From Acaudatibacter sp963835495 (GTDB lineage Bacteria; Pseudomonadota; Alphaproteobacteria; Caulobacterales; Caulobacteraceae): DNA of 64,000 bases. Location: assembly GCA_963835495.1 (NCBI GenBank), contig CAWIFQ010000003.1, positions 124,001 to 188,000 on the forward strand. The letters run 5' to 3'. Made by a program: the position numbers and the translations under genes. The notes under the pieces are model-generated. The model worked only from the letters and a program-made list of their open reading frames with translations, made no database searches and was not told the origin of the DNA. Of this stretch, positions 51,784 to 61,060 are shown piece after piece. Position 1 is the first letter of the stretch. The number at the start of each line of letters is the position of its first letter.

Positions 51784-53885
51784 ATGGCCTCAGATCAGAT
51801 GTCCGTGGTGAAGCCGGCCCAGGCGCCGACAGGCGATCTCGACCAGATTGCGATCAACACCATCCGCACTCTCGCCATCGATGCGGTGGAGAAAGCCAAT
51901 TCCGGCCACGCCGGGGCCCCGATGGGCCTGGCGCCGGTGGCCTACACGCTCTGGACCCGCTTCCTGCGCTACGACCCGGCGCGGCCGCTCTGGCCGAACC
52001 GCGACCGCTTCGTGCTCTCCAACGGCCATGCCTCGATGCTGCTCTATAGCCTGCTGTTCCTGGGCGGGGTGGAGGCGGTGGACAAGCAGGGCGCGCCGCT
52101 GGGCCGGCCGGCGGTGGGGCTGGACGACATCAAGCAGTTTCGCCAGCTCGACAGCGTCTGTCCGGGCCACCCCGAGCACGGCATCACCACCGGGGTCGAG
52201 ACCACCACCGGGCCACTCGGCCAGGGCGTCGGGACCAGCGTCGGCATGGCGGTGGCCGAGCGCTGGCTGGCGGCGCGCTACAATCGCGAGGGCCACGCCC
52301 TCATCGACTACAACGTCTACGCCATCTGCAGCGACGGCGACCTGATGGAGGGGATCAGCCACGAGGCGGCCTCGCTCGCCGGCCACTTGAAGCTGTCCAA
52401 CCTCTGCTGGATCTACGACGACAACCGGATCACCATCGAAGGCTCGACCGAGCTGGCGTTCACCGACGACGTGATCAAGCGGTTCGAAGGCTACGGCTGG
52501 GCGACCCACTCGGTCGAGGACGCCAACGACTGCGAAGCCTTCGCCGCCGCGGTCGAGCAGTTCCTGGCCACCACCGAGCGGCCGACGCTGATCCGGGTCC
52601 GGAGCGTGATCGGCTACGGCTCGCCGCACAAGCAGGGCACCTCGAAGATCCACAGCGATCCGCTGGGGGCGGAAGAGGTGAAGCTGACCAAGCGCGCCTA
52701 CGGCTGGCCCGAGGATGCGCAGTTCCTGGTCCCGGACGGAGTGAAGCAGCGCTTCGCGGAGACGCTCGGCGCGCGGGGCAGGAAGCTGCGCGAAGCCTGG
52801 GACGCAGCGTCGGCCAGCTACGCCGAGGCGTTCCCGCATCTCGCCGCGGCGCTGAACGCGATGCGGAGCGGCGCGCTGCCCGGCGCCTGGGACGCCGGCA
52901 TCCCCAGCTTCGAGGCCGACGCCAAGGGCATCGCCAGCCGTGAGGCTTCGGGCAAGGTGCTGCAGACGCTTGGGCCCGCGATCCCCTGGCTGGTCGGCGG
53001 CGCGGCGGACCTGTCACCCTCGACCAAGACCGTGCTCGAGGCCGCTGACGACGGCGCCTTCGAGCCGGGCAGCTACGGCGGCCGCAACTTCCATTTCGGC
53101 GTGCGCGAGCACGGCATGGCGGCCTGCGCCAACGGCCTGGCGCTGGCGGGCCTGCGCCCCTACGTCGGCACCTTCCTGGTGTTCAGCGACTACATGAAGC
53201 CGGCGATCCGGCTGGCGGCGCTGATGAGGCTGCCGGTGACCTTCGTCTTCACCCACGACTTCGATCGGCCTCGGCCAGGACGGCCCGACCCATCAGCCGA
53301 TCGAGCAGCTGGCCGCGCTGCGCGCCATCCCCGACGTGCTGGTGCTGCGCCCAGGCGACGCCAACGAGACGGCCGAGGCCTGGCGCACGATCCTGGCGCA
53401 GGACGGCCCCGCCTGCCTGGTGCTGTCGCGCCAGGCGCTGCCGACGCTCGACCGCTCGCGCTTCGCGCCGGCGACCGGGGTCTCCCGCGGCGCCTACGTT
53501 CTCGCCGACGCCGGGGGCGGTGCGCCGCAGGTGATCCTGATCGCGACCGGCAGCGAGGTCTCGCTCTGCGTCGAAGCCCAGGCCGCGCTGGTGGCCAGAG
53601 GGCGTGCGCGCCCGGGTGGTGTCGATGCCCTCGTGGGAGCTGTTCGAAGCGCAGCCGCCAGGGTATCGCGAGCAGGTGCTGCCAGCGGCGATCACGGCGC
53701 GAGTCGCGGTCGAGGCCGGCTCGCCGCAGGGCTGGGACCGCTATGTGGGACCGAAGGGCGAGGTGATCGCGATGCATCGGTTCGGCGCCTCGGCGCCGAT
53801 CAAGGATCTGCTGCCTCGCTTCGGCTTCACCGCGGACCATATCCGTGACGCCGCCCTCGCCCAGCTGGAGGGAGAAGGAGACTAG
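51784..53885 (+). CDS. tkt: Transketolase (two frameshifts)
   Basis: A thiamine-diphosphate enzyme of the pentose-phosphate pathway, transferring ketol units between sugar phosphates. The N-terminal domain shows NSGHAGAPMGLAP, TTGPLGQGVGTSVGMA, the TPP motif ICSDGDLMEGISHEAASLAG and DDNRITIEG. The middle domain has FHFGVREHGMAACANGLALA. Near 53263 one extra T shifts the frame; the second frame then reads DGPTHQPIEQLAALRAIPDV and SRQALPTL, up to LIATGSEVSLCVEAQ. One extra A near 53600 shifts again to the frame RARVVSMPSWELF that ends at the stop. Removing these two bases gives a ~700-residue enzyme of normal length. An essential central enzyme with two insertions suggests sequence error. Starts the tkt-tal-gnd operon. 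Confidence 0.93.
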
Positions 53886-53889
53886 AGCG

Positions 53890-55029
53890 ATGACCAATCA
53901 CCTGCGCGAACTTGGCGATGCCGGCCAGGCGGTCTGGCTCGACTACCTGCACCGCAAGATCCTCGAAGACGGCGAGCTCGCCCGGCTGATCGCGGATGAC
54001 GGCGTCAAGGGCCTCACCTCCAACCCCTCGATCTTCGAGAAGGCGATCGGCGACGGCGACGCCTACGACGCGCGGATCCAGGCCGAGCTGAAGCGCGGCG
54101 ACAGCACGCCGACGGCGCTGTTCGAGCGCATCGCCATCGCCGACATCCAGGCCGCCGCCGACATCTTCCGGCCGACCTTCGACCGGCTGGGCGGCAAGGA
54201 CGGCTTCGTCAGCCTCGAGGTCTCGCCGACCCTGGCCAACGACACCGACGGCACGATCGCCGAGGCGCGGCGGCTATGGGGCGCGGTCGGCCGGCCGAAC
54301 CTGATGATCAAGGTCCCCGGCACCCAGGCCGGCGTCCCCGCGATCCGCCAGCTGGTCGGCGAGGGGATCAACGTCAACGTCACCCTGCTGTTCGGCGTCG
54401 ACGCCTATCTGGACGTCGCCGACGCGCACATGGCCGGGCTGGAGGCGTTCAAGGCCACCGGCGGCGATATCAGCCTGGTCCACGGCGTCGCCAGCTTCTT
54501 CGTCAGCCGCATCGACAGCAAGATCGACGCGGAGATCGACGCGCGGCTGAAGGCCAACCCGCCGGCCGACGCCGCGGTGCGGCTGCGCCGCCTGCGCGGC
54601 AAGATCGCCATCGCCAACGCCAAGCGCGCCTACCAGCGCTATCTCGAGCTGATCGACGGGCCGCGCTGGAAGCCGCTGGCCGCCGCCGGCGCCGCGCCGC
54701 AGCGCCTGCTGTGGGCCTCCACCGGCGTGAAGGACCCGGCCTATCCGGACACCCTCTACGTCGACAGCCTGATCGGGCCGGACACGGTCAACACCGTGCC
54801 GCCCAAGACCATGGATGCGTTCCGCGACCACGGCCACGTCAGCCCCAGCCTGACCGAGGGCGTCGCCGAGGCGGAGCACGATCTCGCGGAAGCCCAGGGC
54901 CTTGGCCTCGACCTCGACGGCGTGACGAACACGCTGGTCGTCGAGGGCGTCGAGCAGTTCGCCAAGGCGTTCGACGAGCTGCTGCGGGCGGTGGCGACGA
55001 AGAGCCGCCAGATGGCCGGCGCAGCCTGA
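53890..55029 (+). CDS. tal: Transaldolase, long type
   Basis: A 379-residue transaldolase moving a dihydroxyacetone unit between sugar phosphates. The Schiff-base lysine is Lys141 in NLMIKVPGT. N-terminal GVKGLTSNPSIFEKAIGDGD and the NVNVTLLFGVDAYLDVADAH and ASFFVSRIDSKIDAEID segments are the family signatures. It belongs to the ~370-residue actinobacterial/cyanobacterial-like subfamily rather than the 317-residue TalB form. Four bases after the transketolase stop. It ends in TGATG overlapping gnd. The arrangement indicates one operon. Confidence 0.95.
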   Translation: MTNHLRELGDAGQAVWLDYLHRKILEDGELARLIADDGVKGLTSNPSIFEKAIGDGDAYDARIQAELKRGDSTPTALFERIAIADIQAAADIFRPTFDRLGGKDGFVSLEVSPTLANDTDGTIAEARRLWGAVGRPNLMIKVPGTQAGVPAIRQLVGEGINVNVTLLFGVDAYLDVADAHMAGLEAFKATGGDISLVHGVASFFVSRIDSKIDAEIDARLKANPPADAAVRLRRLRGKIAIANAKRAYQRYLELIDGPRWKPLAAAGAAPQRLLWASTGVKDPAYPDTLYVDSLIGPDTVNTVPPKTMDAFRDHGHVSPSLTEGVAEAEHDLAEAQGLGLDLDGVTNTLVVEGVEQFAKAFDELLRAVATKSRQMAGAA

Positions 55030-56015
55030 TGCAGATCGGCGTCGTTGGCATGGGCCGGATGGGGGCGAACATCGCCCGCCGCCTGATGAGAGGCGGTCAC
55101 GCCTGTGTGGTCTACGACCGCGACGCAGAGGCGGTCGGCAAGGTGGTGGCCGACGGCGCGACGGCGGCCAAGGACCTCGCGGGTCTGGTTCGGGCGCTGG
55201 AAGCGCCGCGCACGGTCTGGGTGATGCTGCCGGCCGGCGGACCGACCGAGGAGACCGTGAGCGCGCTCGGCGGCCTGCTGGCTGGCGGCGATGTGCTGAT
55301 CGACGGCGGCAACACCTTCTATCGCGACGACATCCGGCGGGCGAAGGCGTTGAAGCCGAAAGGCGTGATCTACCTCGACGTCGGCACCTCCGGCGGCGTC
55401 TGGGGCCTGGAACGCGGCTTCTGCATGATGATCGGCGGCGAGAAGGCTGCGGTGGATCGGCTCGATCCGATCTTTAGGACGCTCGCGCCGGGGATGGGCG
55501 ACATCCCGCGCACCAAGCGGGACGCCGGCGCCGATCCACGCGCCGAACTGGGCTACATCCACGCCGGACCGGCCGGCGCCGGCCACTTCGTCAAGATGGT
55601 CCACAACGGCATCGAATACGGCCTGATGCAGGCCTACGCCGAGGGCTTCGACATCCTGAACGGCAAGGCCGGCGACGCCCTGCCGCCGGCCGATCGGTTC
55701 CAGCTCAACCTGCCGGACATCGCCGAGGTCTGGCGCCGCGGCAGCGTGATCTCGTCGTGGCTGCTCGATCTCGCCGCCCAGGCGCTCGCGGGCGAGCACC
55801 AGCTGGAGAAGTACACCGGCGCGGTCGCCGACAGCGGCGAGGGTCGTTGGACCATCCAGGCGGCGATCGAAGAGGCGGTGCCGGCGGATGTGCTGTCGGC
55901 TTCGCTGTTCGCCCGCTTCCGCTCGCGCCGCGAGCACACCTTCGGCGAAAAGCTGCTGTCGGCGATGCGGTTCGGCTTCGGCGGCCACGTCGAGGTCCCA
56001 GAGACGCCGGAATGA
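55029..56015 (+). CDS. gnd: 6-phosphogluconate dehydrogenase, decarboxylating (short, NAD-type)
   Basis: A 328-residue enzyme oxidising 6-phosphogluconate to ribulose-5-phosphate and CO2. The cofactor loop is GVVGMGRMGANIARRLMRGG, followed by an acidic Asp at the end of the second strand (VYDRDAEAV), favouring NAD over NADP. The catalytic region is VGTSGGVWGLERGFCMMIGG, with Lys/Asn in FVKMVHNGIEYGLMQAYAEG. It is the ~300-330-residue YqeC/GndA-like type, much shorter than E. coli Gnd (~470). It overlaps the stop of tal (TGATG) and its own stop overlaps the next ATG. Confidence 0.93.
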   Translation: MQIGVVGMGRMGANIARRLMRGGHACVVYDRDAEAVGKVVADGATAAKDLAGLVRALEAPRTVWVMLPAGGPTEETVSALGGLLAGGDVLIDGGNTFYRDDIRRAKALKPKGVIYLDVGTSGGVWGLERGFCMMIGGEKAAVDRLDPIFRTLAPGMGDIPRTKRDAGADPRAELGYIHAGPAGAGHFVKMVHNGIEYGLMQAYAEGFDILNGKAGDALPPADRFQLNLPDIAEVWRRGSVISSWLLDLAAQALAGEHQLEKYTGAVADSGEGRWTIQAAIEEAVPADVLSASLFARFRSRREHTFGEKLLSAMRFGFGGHVEVPETPE

Positions 56016-56839
56016 CCGCGGGGCGGCGGCTGCTCGTCTCCGACATCGACGGGACGCTGCTGACGCCGGACAAGCAGCTGACGCCAGCCGCGCTCCAGGC
56101 GGTGGGCGACCTGAAGGCTGCCGGCATCGCTGTCAGCGTGGTCTCCAGCCGGCCCCCGCGGGGCATGGCCGCGATCGTGGACGCCGTCGGCCCCACGGCG
56201 CCCTACGCGGCTTTCAACGGCGGCGCCATCATCGACCCGGCTGGCGGCCTGCTGCAGGCGCGCCGGCTGGCGCCCGAGGCCGCCGGGTCGGCGCTGCGGA
56301 TGATGGAACTCGCGGGCGTCAAGGCGTGGGTGTTCGCCGACGGCGCCTGGCTGCTGAAGGATGTCTATGGCCCAAACGTCGAGCGCGAACGTCGCACCGT
56401 CGGCTTCGAGCCGTCCGTGGTCGCGAGTTTCGACGCCGTGCTCGGCCGCGTCGACAAGATCGTCGGCCCCTCTGACGACTACGGCCTGCTCGACCGCGTC
56501 GAGGCCGAGCTGCGCGCCGCGTTCCCGGCCAGCGCCAACGTCGAGCGCTCGCAGGCCTACTACATCGATGTCACCCACCCGCTCGCCAACAAGGGCGAGG
56601 CGGTGCGGGCCATCGCGGCGCATGTCGGCGCCGACCTCGCCCGCACCGTCGTCATCGGCGACATGACCAACGACGTCGCCATGTTCCGCGTCGCCGGCTT
56701 CGCGATCGCCATGGGCCAGTCGCCAGCGGCGGTGAGGGCGGAGGCGGGCGCGGTGACGGCGGCGAACACGGAAGACGGTTTCGCCAAGGCGGTGACCGCG
56801 CTGGTGCTGCCGCGGCTGGTAGAGGGCGCGCCGGCGTGA
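56012..56839 (+). CDS. Cof-type HAD-IIB phosphatase
   Basis: A 275-residue sugar-phosphatase-like hydrolase. The nucleophile/acid pair is Asp11/Asp13 in VSDIDGTLL, the lysine is in the NKGEAVRAIAAHVG region and the final acidic pair is in IGDMTNDVAMF. The large cap between about 80 and 190 is HAD-IIB type. Likely substrates are sugar phosphates. Its insertion between gnd and gluconokinase (ATGA and GTGA overlaps) suggests removal of damaged or excess phosphorylated sugars in the same pathway. Confidence 0.9.
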   Translation: MTAGRRLLVSDIDGTLLTPDKQLTPAALQAVGDLKAAGIAVSVVSSRPPRGMAAIVDAVGPTAPYAAFNGGAIIDPAGGLLQARRLAPEAAGSALRMMELAGVKAWVFADGAWLLKDVYGPNVERERRTVGFEPSVVASFDAVLGRVDKIVGPSDDYGLLDRVEAELRAAFPASANVERSQAYYIDVTHPLANKGEAVRAIAAHVGADLARTVVIGDMTNDVAMFRVAGFAIAMGQSPAAVRAEAGAVTAANTEDGFAKAVTALVLPRLVEGAPA

Positions 56840-57357
56840 GCGAGCCTGCGGTGCTGGTGGTGATGGGGGTCTCGGGCGTCGGCAAGACCACGCTCGCCAA
56901 GGCGATCGCCGAGCGGCTCGGCTGGACGTTCAAGGAGGGCGACGATCTCCACCCGGCGGCCAACATCGCCAAGATGAAAGCCGGCGTTCCGCTCACCGAC
57001 GCCGACCGGGAACCCTGGCTGGACGCCATCGGCGGCTGGATCGACGACCAGCTGCGCGCGGGGCACTCGGGGGTGATCACGTGCTCAGCGCTGAAGCGCG
57101 CCTACCGCGACCGGTTGACGGCGGGGCGGCCGCGGCTCCGCTTCGTCTTCATCCAGCTGAGCGAGCCGCAGGTCGCCGAACGCATCGCGCGCCGCAAGGG
57201 CCATTTCATGCCGCCCAGCCTGCTGGCGAGCCAGTTCGCCGCCCTGGAGCCGCCAGGCCCCGACGAGCCGGTGATCGCGGTCGACGGCGCCCAGCCGATC
57301 CCGACCCAGGTCGAGGCGGTGGTCGCGTGCTTAGGGGCAAACGCCGCCGGAGTTTGA
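56836..57357 (+). CDS. gntK: Gluconokinase, GntK type
   Basis: A 173-residue kinase phosphorylating D-gluconate to 6-phosphogluconate. The P-loop is GVSGVGKTTLAKAIAERLG, and the substrate-binding segment FKEGDDLHPAANIAKMKAGV is diagnostic. The CSALKRAYRDRL and IARRKGHFMPPSLLASQFAA motifs complete the GntK/IdnK pattern. Its product feeds the gnd gene two genes upstream. The GTG start overlaps the HAD gene stop (GTGA). It ends the operon. Confidence 0.95.
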   Translation: MSEPAVLVVMGVSGVGKTTLAKAIAERLGWTFKEGDDLHPAANIAKMKAGVPLTDADREPWLDAIGGWIDDQLRAGHSGVITCSALKRAYRDRLTAGRPRLRFVFIQLSEPQVAERIARRKGHFMPPSLLASQFAALEPPGPDEPVIAVDGAQPIPTQVEAVVACLGANAAGV

Positions 57358-57446
57358 CCCCGCCCTGTCGCGCGAAGCCGATCCGCGAGTTAAGACACAC
57401 CGATGGGACAGGGTTTCAGTCTGGCAACACCGGTGGAGCGCCGCTG

Positions 57447-59357
57447 ATGGCCGATGGGGTCGCCGAGCGCCGGCTGCTGCGACCGGTCGACCGGCGGCGC
57501 GACCGCGTGCGTGGCGGGCCGCCGGGCGTACGTGGCCAGTCTACGGTGCTCATCTACGGCGACTACCTCTGCCCCTACTGCGCACGGCTCTCGCCTGTGC
57601 TGGCCCGCCTGCGCGAGGCGCTGGGCGACCGGCTCGCCTACGCCTATCGGCAGTTGCCGAACGAGCGGGTGCACCCGGGCGCCGAATACATGTCGCGCGC
57701 CGCTGAGGCGGCCGGACGCCAGGGCAAGTTCTGGGAGATGCACGACGCGCTGTTCGAGCGCTCGCCGGCGCTGACCGAGGCCATCGTGCTCGAGTTGGCC
57801 AAGAAGCTCGGGCTGGATCTGCATCGCTTTCAGCGTGACCTCGACGACCCAAAGCTACGGAAGCGGATCGAGGAGGACGTCGCCGACGGCCACCGCAACG
57901 GCGTGACCGCCACCCCGACCATCTTCGTCGACAACGTACGCTACGACGGCGCCTGGGACTTCTACTCGATGCTGGAGGCGCTGGAGCGGCCGGTGGGGGC
58001 GCGGGTGCGGCGCACCGCGCGCGCCTTCGCCAACCTGCCTAGCTCGGCGGGGATCGTGCTGCTGATCGCGGCGGCCGCGGCGCTCGGCCTGGCCAACAGC
58101 CCGCTGGCAGGGATGTACGCCCATCTGGTCGACGCCCAGCTGGCGATCGGGCCGGTCGGCGGGGCGATGTCGCTCAGCGTCGGCGACTGGGTCTCCGAGG
58201 GCCTGCTGGCGATCTTCTTCTTGATCGTTGGGCTCGAAATCCGCCGCGAGATGACCGCCGGTTCGCTCAGCGACCCGAAGGCGGCGGCGGCGCCGATCAT
58301 CGCCGCCCTGGGCGGGGTCCTGGCGCCGGCGGCGATCTATCTGGCGCTCAACCCTGGCCCGACCGCGCCCGGATGGTCGGCCCCGAGCGACACCGGCATC
58401 GCCTTCACGCTGGGGATCCTCGCGGTGTTCGGGACCAGGGCCTCGGCCAGTCTGAAGGTGTTCATCGCGGCCTACGCCGTGGCCGACGATGTGCTGGCGA
58501 TCCTGATCCTGGCGATCTTCTATCCTCACAACCTGCACGCCGAATGGCTGGTCGCCAGCGCCGCGGCGGTCGCGGCGATGTACACGCTGAACCGCTGGCG
58601 GGTCTACGTCGGCTGGCCCTATGTGCTGGCCGCCGTCGCGCTGTGGACTTCGCTGCATCTGGCGGGAATCGAAGGCGCGCTGTCAGGCGTCGTGCTGGCC
58701 GTCTTCCTGCCGACCCGCCCGGCGCCGTCCGCGGCCCCGCTGCTCGCCCAGGCCGCCAGCGCCCTGGCCGAGCTGGAACAGGCCGAGCACGCGCTGCGCC
58801 ATTCCGGCGAGAAGCGGCGCGTGGAGCAGGAGCCGATCTGGGGCTGGGCCAGCCGCAACCTTTCCGCCGCCGCAGCGCGCCTGCTTTCGCCGGCCGAACG
58901 GGTGGAGCGCAACCTCGCGCCCTGGTCGACCTATGTGGTGCTGCCCCTGTTCGCCTTCACCGCCGCCGGCGTGCCGCTCAACGCCAACCTCGGGGCGCCC
59001 GGCGCCGACCGGGTGTTGCTGGGCGTGGTGCTGGGCCTGGCCATCGGCAAGCCGCTCGGCATCATCGCCGCGACCTGGACGGCGGTGAAGGCGAGGATCG
59101 CCGTCGGCCCCGGCGATGCGTCGGTGATGGCGTTCCTCGGCGCGGCCTGCCTTTGCGGCATCGGCGATCCGCTTTCGATCCTGATGGCGGAACAGGCCTT
59201 CGCCGGAACCGGTTACGCGGCTGTGGCCAAGCTGGGGATATTGATTGGCTCGGCCATCGCCGCCGCGTTCGGCGCCGTGGCGCTGGCGTTCAGCCCCCCG
59301 CCAGCGACCGCGGTGAAGACGCAGCCGGCGGCCAAACCCGTCGTCGCGGAGGCCTGA
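57447..59357 (+). CDS. nhaA: Na+/H+ antiporter NhaA with N-terminal DsbA domain
   Basis: A 636-residue fusion. Residues 30-185 are a DsbA-like thioredoxin fold with active site CPYC (Cys42-Cys45) and cis-Pro loop in GVTATPTIFVDNVRY. From about 195 an NhaA antiporter of 11-12 helices follows: AIFFLIVGLEIRREMTAGSL, the conserved GWSAPSDTGIAFTLGIL with the essential Asp in the helix that also carries IAAYAVADDVLAILILAIFY (Asp pair), and ICGIGDPLSILMAEQAF. NhaA exchanges Na+ for H+ at alkaline pH. DsbA-NhaA fusions occur in some actinobacteria and rhizobia. There is no signal peptide before the DsbA part, so it faces the cytosol. The next gene is a redox flavoprotein three bases downstream. Confidence 0.9.
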   Translation: MADGVAERRLLRPVDRRRDRVRGGPPGVRGQSTVLIYGDYLCPYCARLSPVLARLREALGDRLAYAYRQLPNERVHPGAEYMSRAAEAAGRQGKFWEMHDALFERSPALTEAIVLELAKKLGLDLHRFQRDLDDPKLRKRIEEDVADGHRNGVTATPTIFVDNVRYDGAWDFYSMLEALERPVGARVRRTARAFANLPSSAGIVLLIAAAAALGLANSPLAGMYAHLVDAQLAIGPVGGAMSLSVGDWVSEGLLAIFFLIVGLEIRREMTAGSLSDPKAAAAPIIAALGGVLAPAAIYLALNPGPTAPGWSAPSDTGIAFTLGILAVFGTRASASLKVFIAAYAVADDVLAILILAIFYPHNLHAEWLVASAAAVAAMYTLNRWRVYVGWPYVLAAVALWTSLHLAGIEGALSGVVLAVFLPTRPAPSAAPLLAQAASALAELEQAEHALRHSGEKRRVEQEPIWGWASRNLSAAAARLLSPAERVERNLAPWSTYVVLPLFAFTAAGVPLNANLGAPGADRVLLGVVLGLAIGKPLGIIAATWTAVKARIAVGPGDASVMAFLGAACLCGIGDPLSILMAEQAFAGTGYAAVAKLGILIGSAIAAAFGAVALAFSPPPATAVKTQPAAKPVVAEA

Positions 59358-59359
59358 TC

Positions 59360-61024
59360 ATGGCGCCCACCGTTATCGAGACCCGCCGGGACCAGGTGTA
59401 CCCGATCCTCACGCCGGCGGAGGTGGATCGCATCCGCCACTTCGGCCACGTCCAGACGTTCGAGGCGGACGGCCTTCTGGTGCGCGGCGGCGAGCGCGGG
59501 CATGGCCTGATCGTGATCCTTGAGGGCGCGGTCGCGGTCACCCGCCGAGACGGCTCGGGCCGCGAGCAGCCGATCAACATCCATCGTCCCGGCTCGTTCA
59601 TGGGCGAGCTCGCCCAGCTCAGCGGCCGCCCGGCGCTGGTCGACGGCAAGGCGCTGGAGCCGGTCGAGGCGCTGGTGATCAGCCCGCAGGGTCTGCGCGC
59701 GGTGCTGGTCGCCGAAGCCGATCTTGGCGAGAAGATCATGCGCGCGCTGATCCTGCGCCGCGTCGCGCTGCTCGAGGTCGGCGCGGGCGGGCCGGTGATC
59801 GTCGGGCCGGCCAACCATCCGGCCGTGCGGCGGCTGGTCGAGTTCCTCGAGCGCAACGCCCATCCGCTGCTGCTGCTCGACGCGGACGAGGATCCAGAGG
59901 CCAAGACGCTGCTCGAGCGGCTGCATCTGACGCCGGGCGAATGGCCGATCGTGCTCTGCGCCAGCGGCGAGGTGCTGCGCAACCCGACCGAGGTGCAGCT
60001 GGCGCGCTGCATCGGCCTAGTGAGCGCGATCGACCCGGACAAGCTGTTCGACGTCGCCATCGTCGGCGCCGGGCCGGCGGGTCTGGCGGCGTCGGTCTAT
60101 GCCGGTTCGGAGGGCCTGGCGGCGATCACCCTCGACTGCCGCGCGTTCGGCGGCCAGGCCGGCGCGTCCGCGCGGATCGAGAACTATCTCGGCTTTCCGA
60201 CCGGCATCACCGGCCACGTGCTGATGGCCCGCGCCTACAGCCAGGCGCAGAAGTTCGGGGTCGAGATGGCGATCCCCGACGAAGTCACCTCGTTCGAGTC
60301 CGATCAACGCGACGAGGCGATCCGGCTGAACCTGGCCAGCGGCGAGGTGGTGCGGGCGCGCGCCGTGGTGCTGGCCAGCGGCGCCCGCTACCGCCGGCTC
60401 GACGTGCCGGGCATGGACGAGTTCGAGTGCGCCTCGGTGCACTACTGGGCCTCGGCGATGGAGCGCGACCTGTGCGCCGGCGAAGAGGTCGCGCTGGTCG
60501 GCGGCGGCAATTCGGCCGGCCAGGCGGTGGTCTACCTGGCGGCGCGGGCGAAGAAGGTCTGGCTGCTGGTGCGCGGGCCCGGTCTGGAAGCCACCATGTC
60601 GCGCTATCTGATCGACCGCATCCGCTCGCTGCCGAACGTGGAGCTGCTGGCCGACACCCGCGTCACCGCGCTGGAGGGAAGAGACGGGATGCTCGAGAAG
60701 GTGCGCTGGCGCACCGGCGAGGGCGAAGAGGTGCGCCGCGAGATCCGCAACCTGTTCCTCTTCATCGGCGCCGATCCGAACACCGACTGGCTGTCGGGCT
60801 CCGGCCTGGCGATGGACCGGCGGCGGTTCCTGCTCACCGGCGGCGAGGGCCGGCATGCGCTGGAGACGAGCCGCCCCGGCGTCTTCGCCATCGGCGACAT
60901 CCGCGCCGGATCGGTGAAGCGCGTCGCCGCGGCGGTGGGCGAGGGGGCCCAGGTCGTCGCCGCGATCCACGGCTACCTCGGCGCGGAACACACGCCGACG
61001 GCCGAAGTGGTCCGGGCGGTCTAG
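59360..61024 (+). CDS. Thioredoxin-reductase-like flavoprotein with cyclic-nucleotide-binding domain
   Basis: A 554-residue fusion. Residues 12-135 form a cyclic-nucleotide-binding domain (GLLVRGGERGHGLIVILEGA, GSFMGELAQLSGRPALVDG). A thioredoxin-like linker (about 145-220) follows, then a FAD/NADPH domain (FDVAIVGAGPAGLAASVYAG, FGGQAGASARIENYLGFPTG, VALVGGGNSAGQA). The redox CxxC of true thioredoxin reductase is missing; the site reads ECASVHYWAS. It may therefore reduce ferredoxin or a quinone, or its partner supplies the dithiol, for instance the DsbA-NhaA protein encoded just upstream (stop and start separated by two bases). An ATG at 59360 opens the gene. Confidence 0.88.
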   Translation: MAPTVIETRRDQVYPILTPAEVDRIRHFGHVQTFEADGLLVRGGERGHGLIVILEGAVAVTRRDGSGREQPINIHRPGSFMGELAQLSGRPALVDGKALEPVEALVISPQGLRAVLVAEADLGEKIMRALILRRVALLEVGAGGPVIVGPANHPAVRRLVEFLERNAHPLLLLDADEDPEAKTLLERLHLTPGEWPIVLCASGEVLRNPTEVQLARCIGLVSAIDPDKLFDVAIVGAGPAGLAASVYAGSEGLAAITLDCRAFGGQAGASARIENYLGFPTGITGHVLMARAYSQAQKFGVEMAIPDEVTSFESDQRDEAIRLNLASGEVVRARAVVLASGARYRRLDVPGMDEFECASVHYWASAMERDLCAGEEVALVGGGNSAGQAVVYLAARAKKVWLLVRGPGLEATMSRYLIDRIRSLPNVELLADTRVTALEGRDGMLEKVRWRTGEGEEVRREIRNLFLFIGADPNTDWLSGSGLAMDRRRFLLTGGEGRHALETSRPGVFAIGDIRAGSVKRVAAAVGEGAQVVAAIHGYLGAEHTPTAEVVRAV

Positions 61025-61060
61025 ACTCCACCTGGAGCGCCGTCGCTCGCCGAAGAAGAC

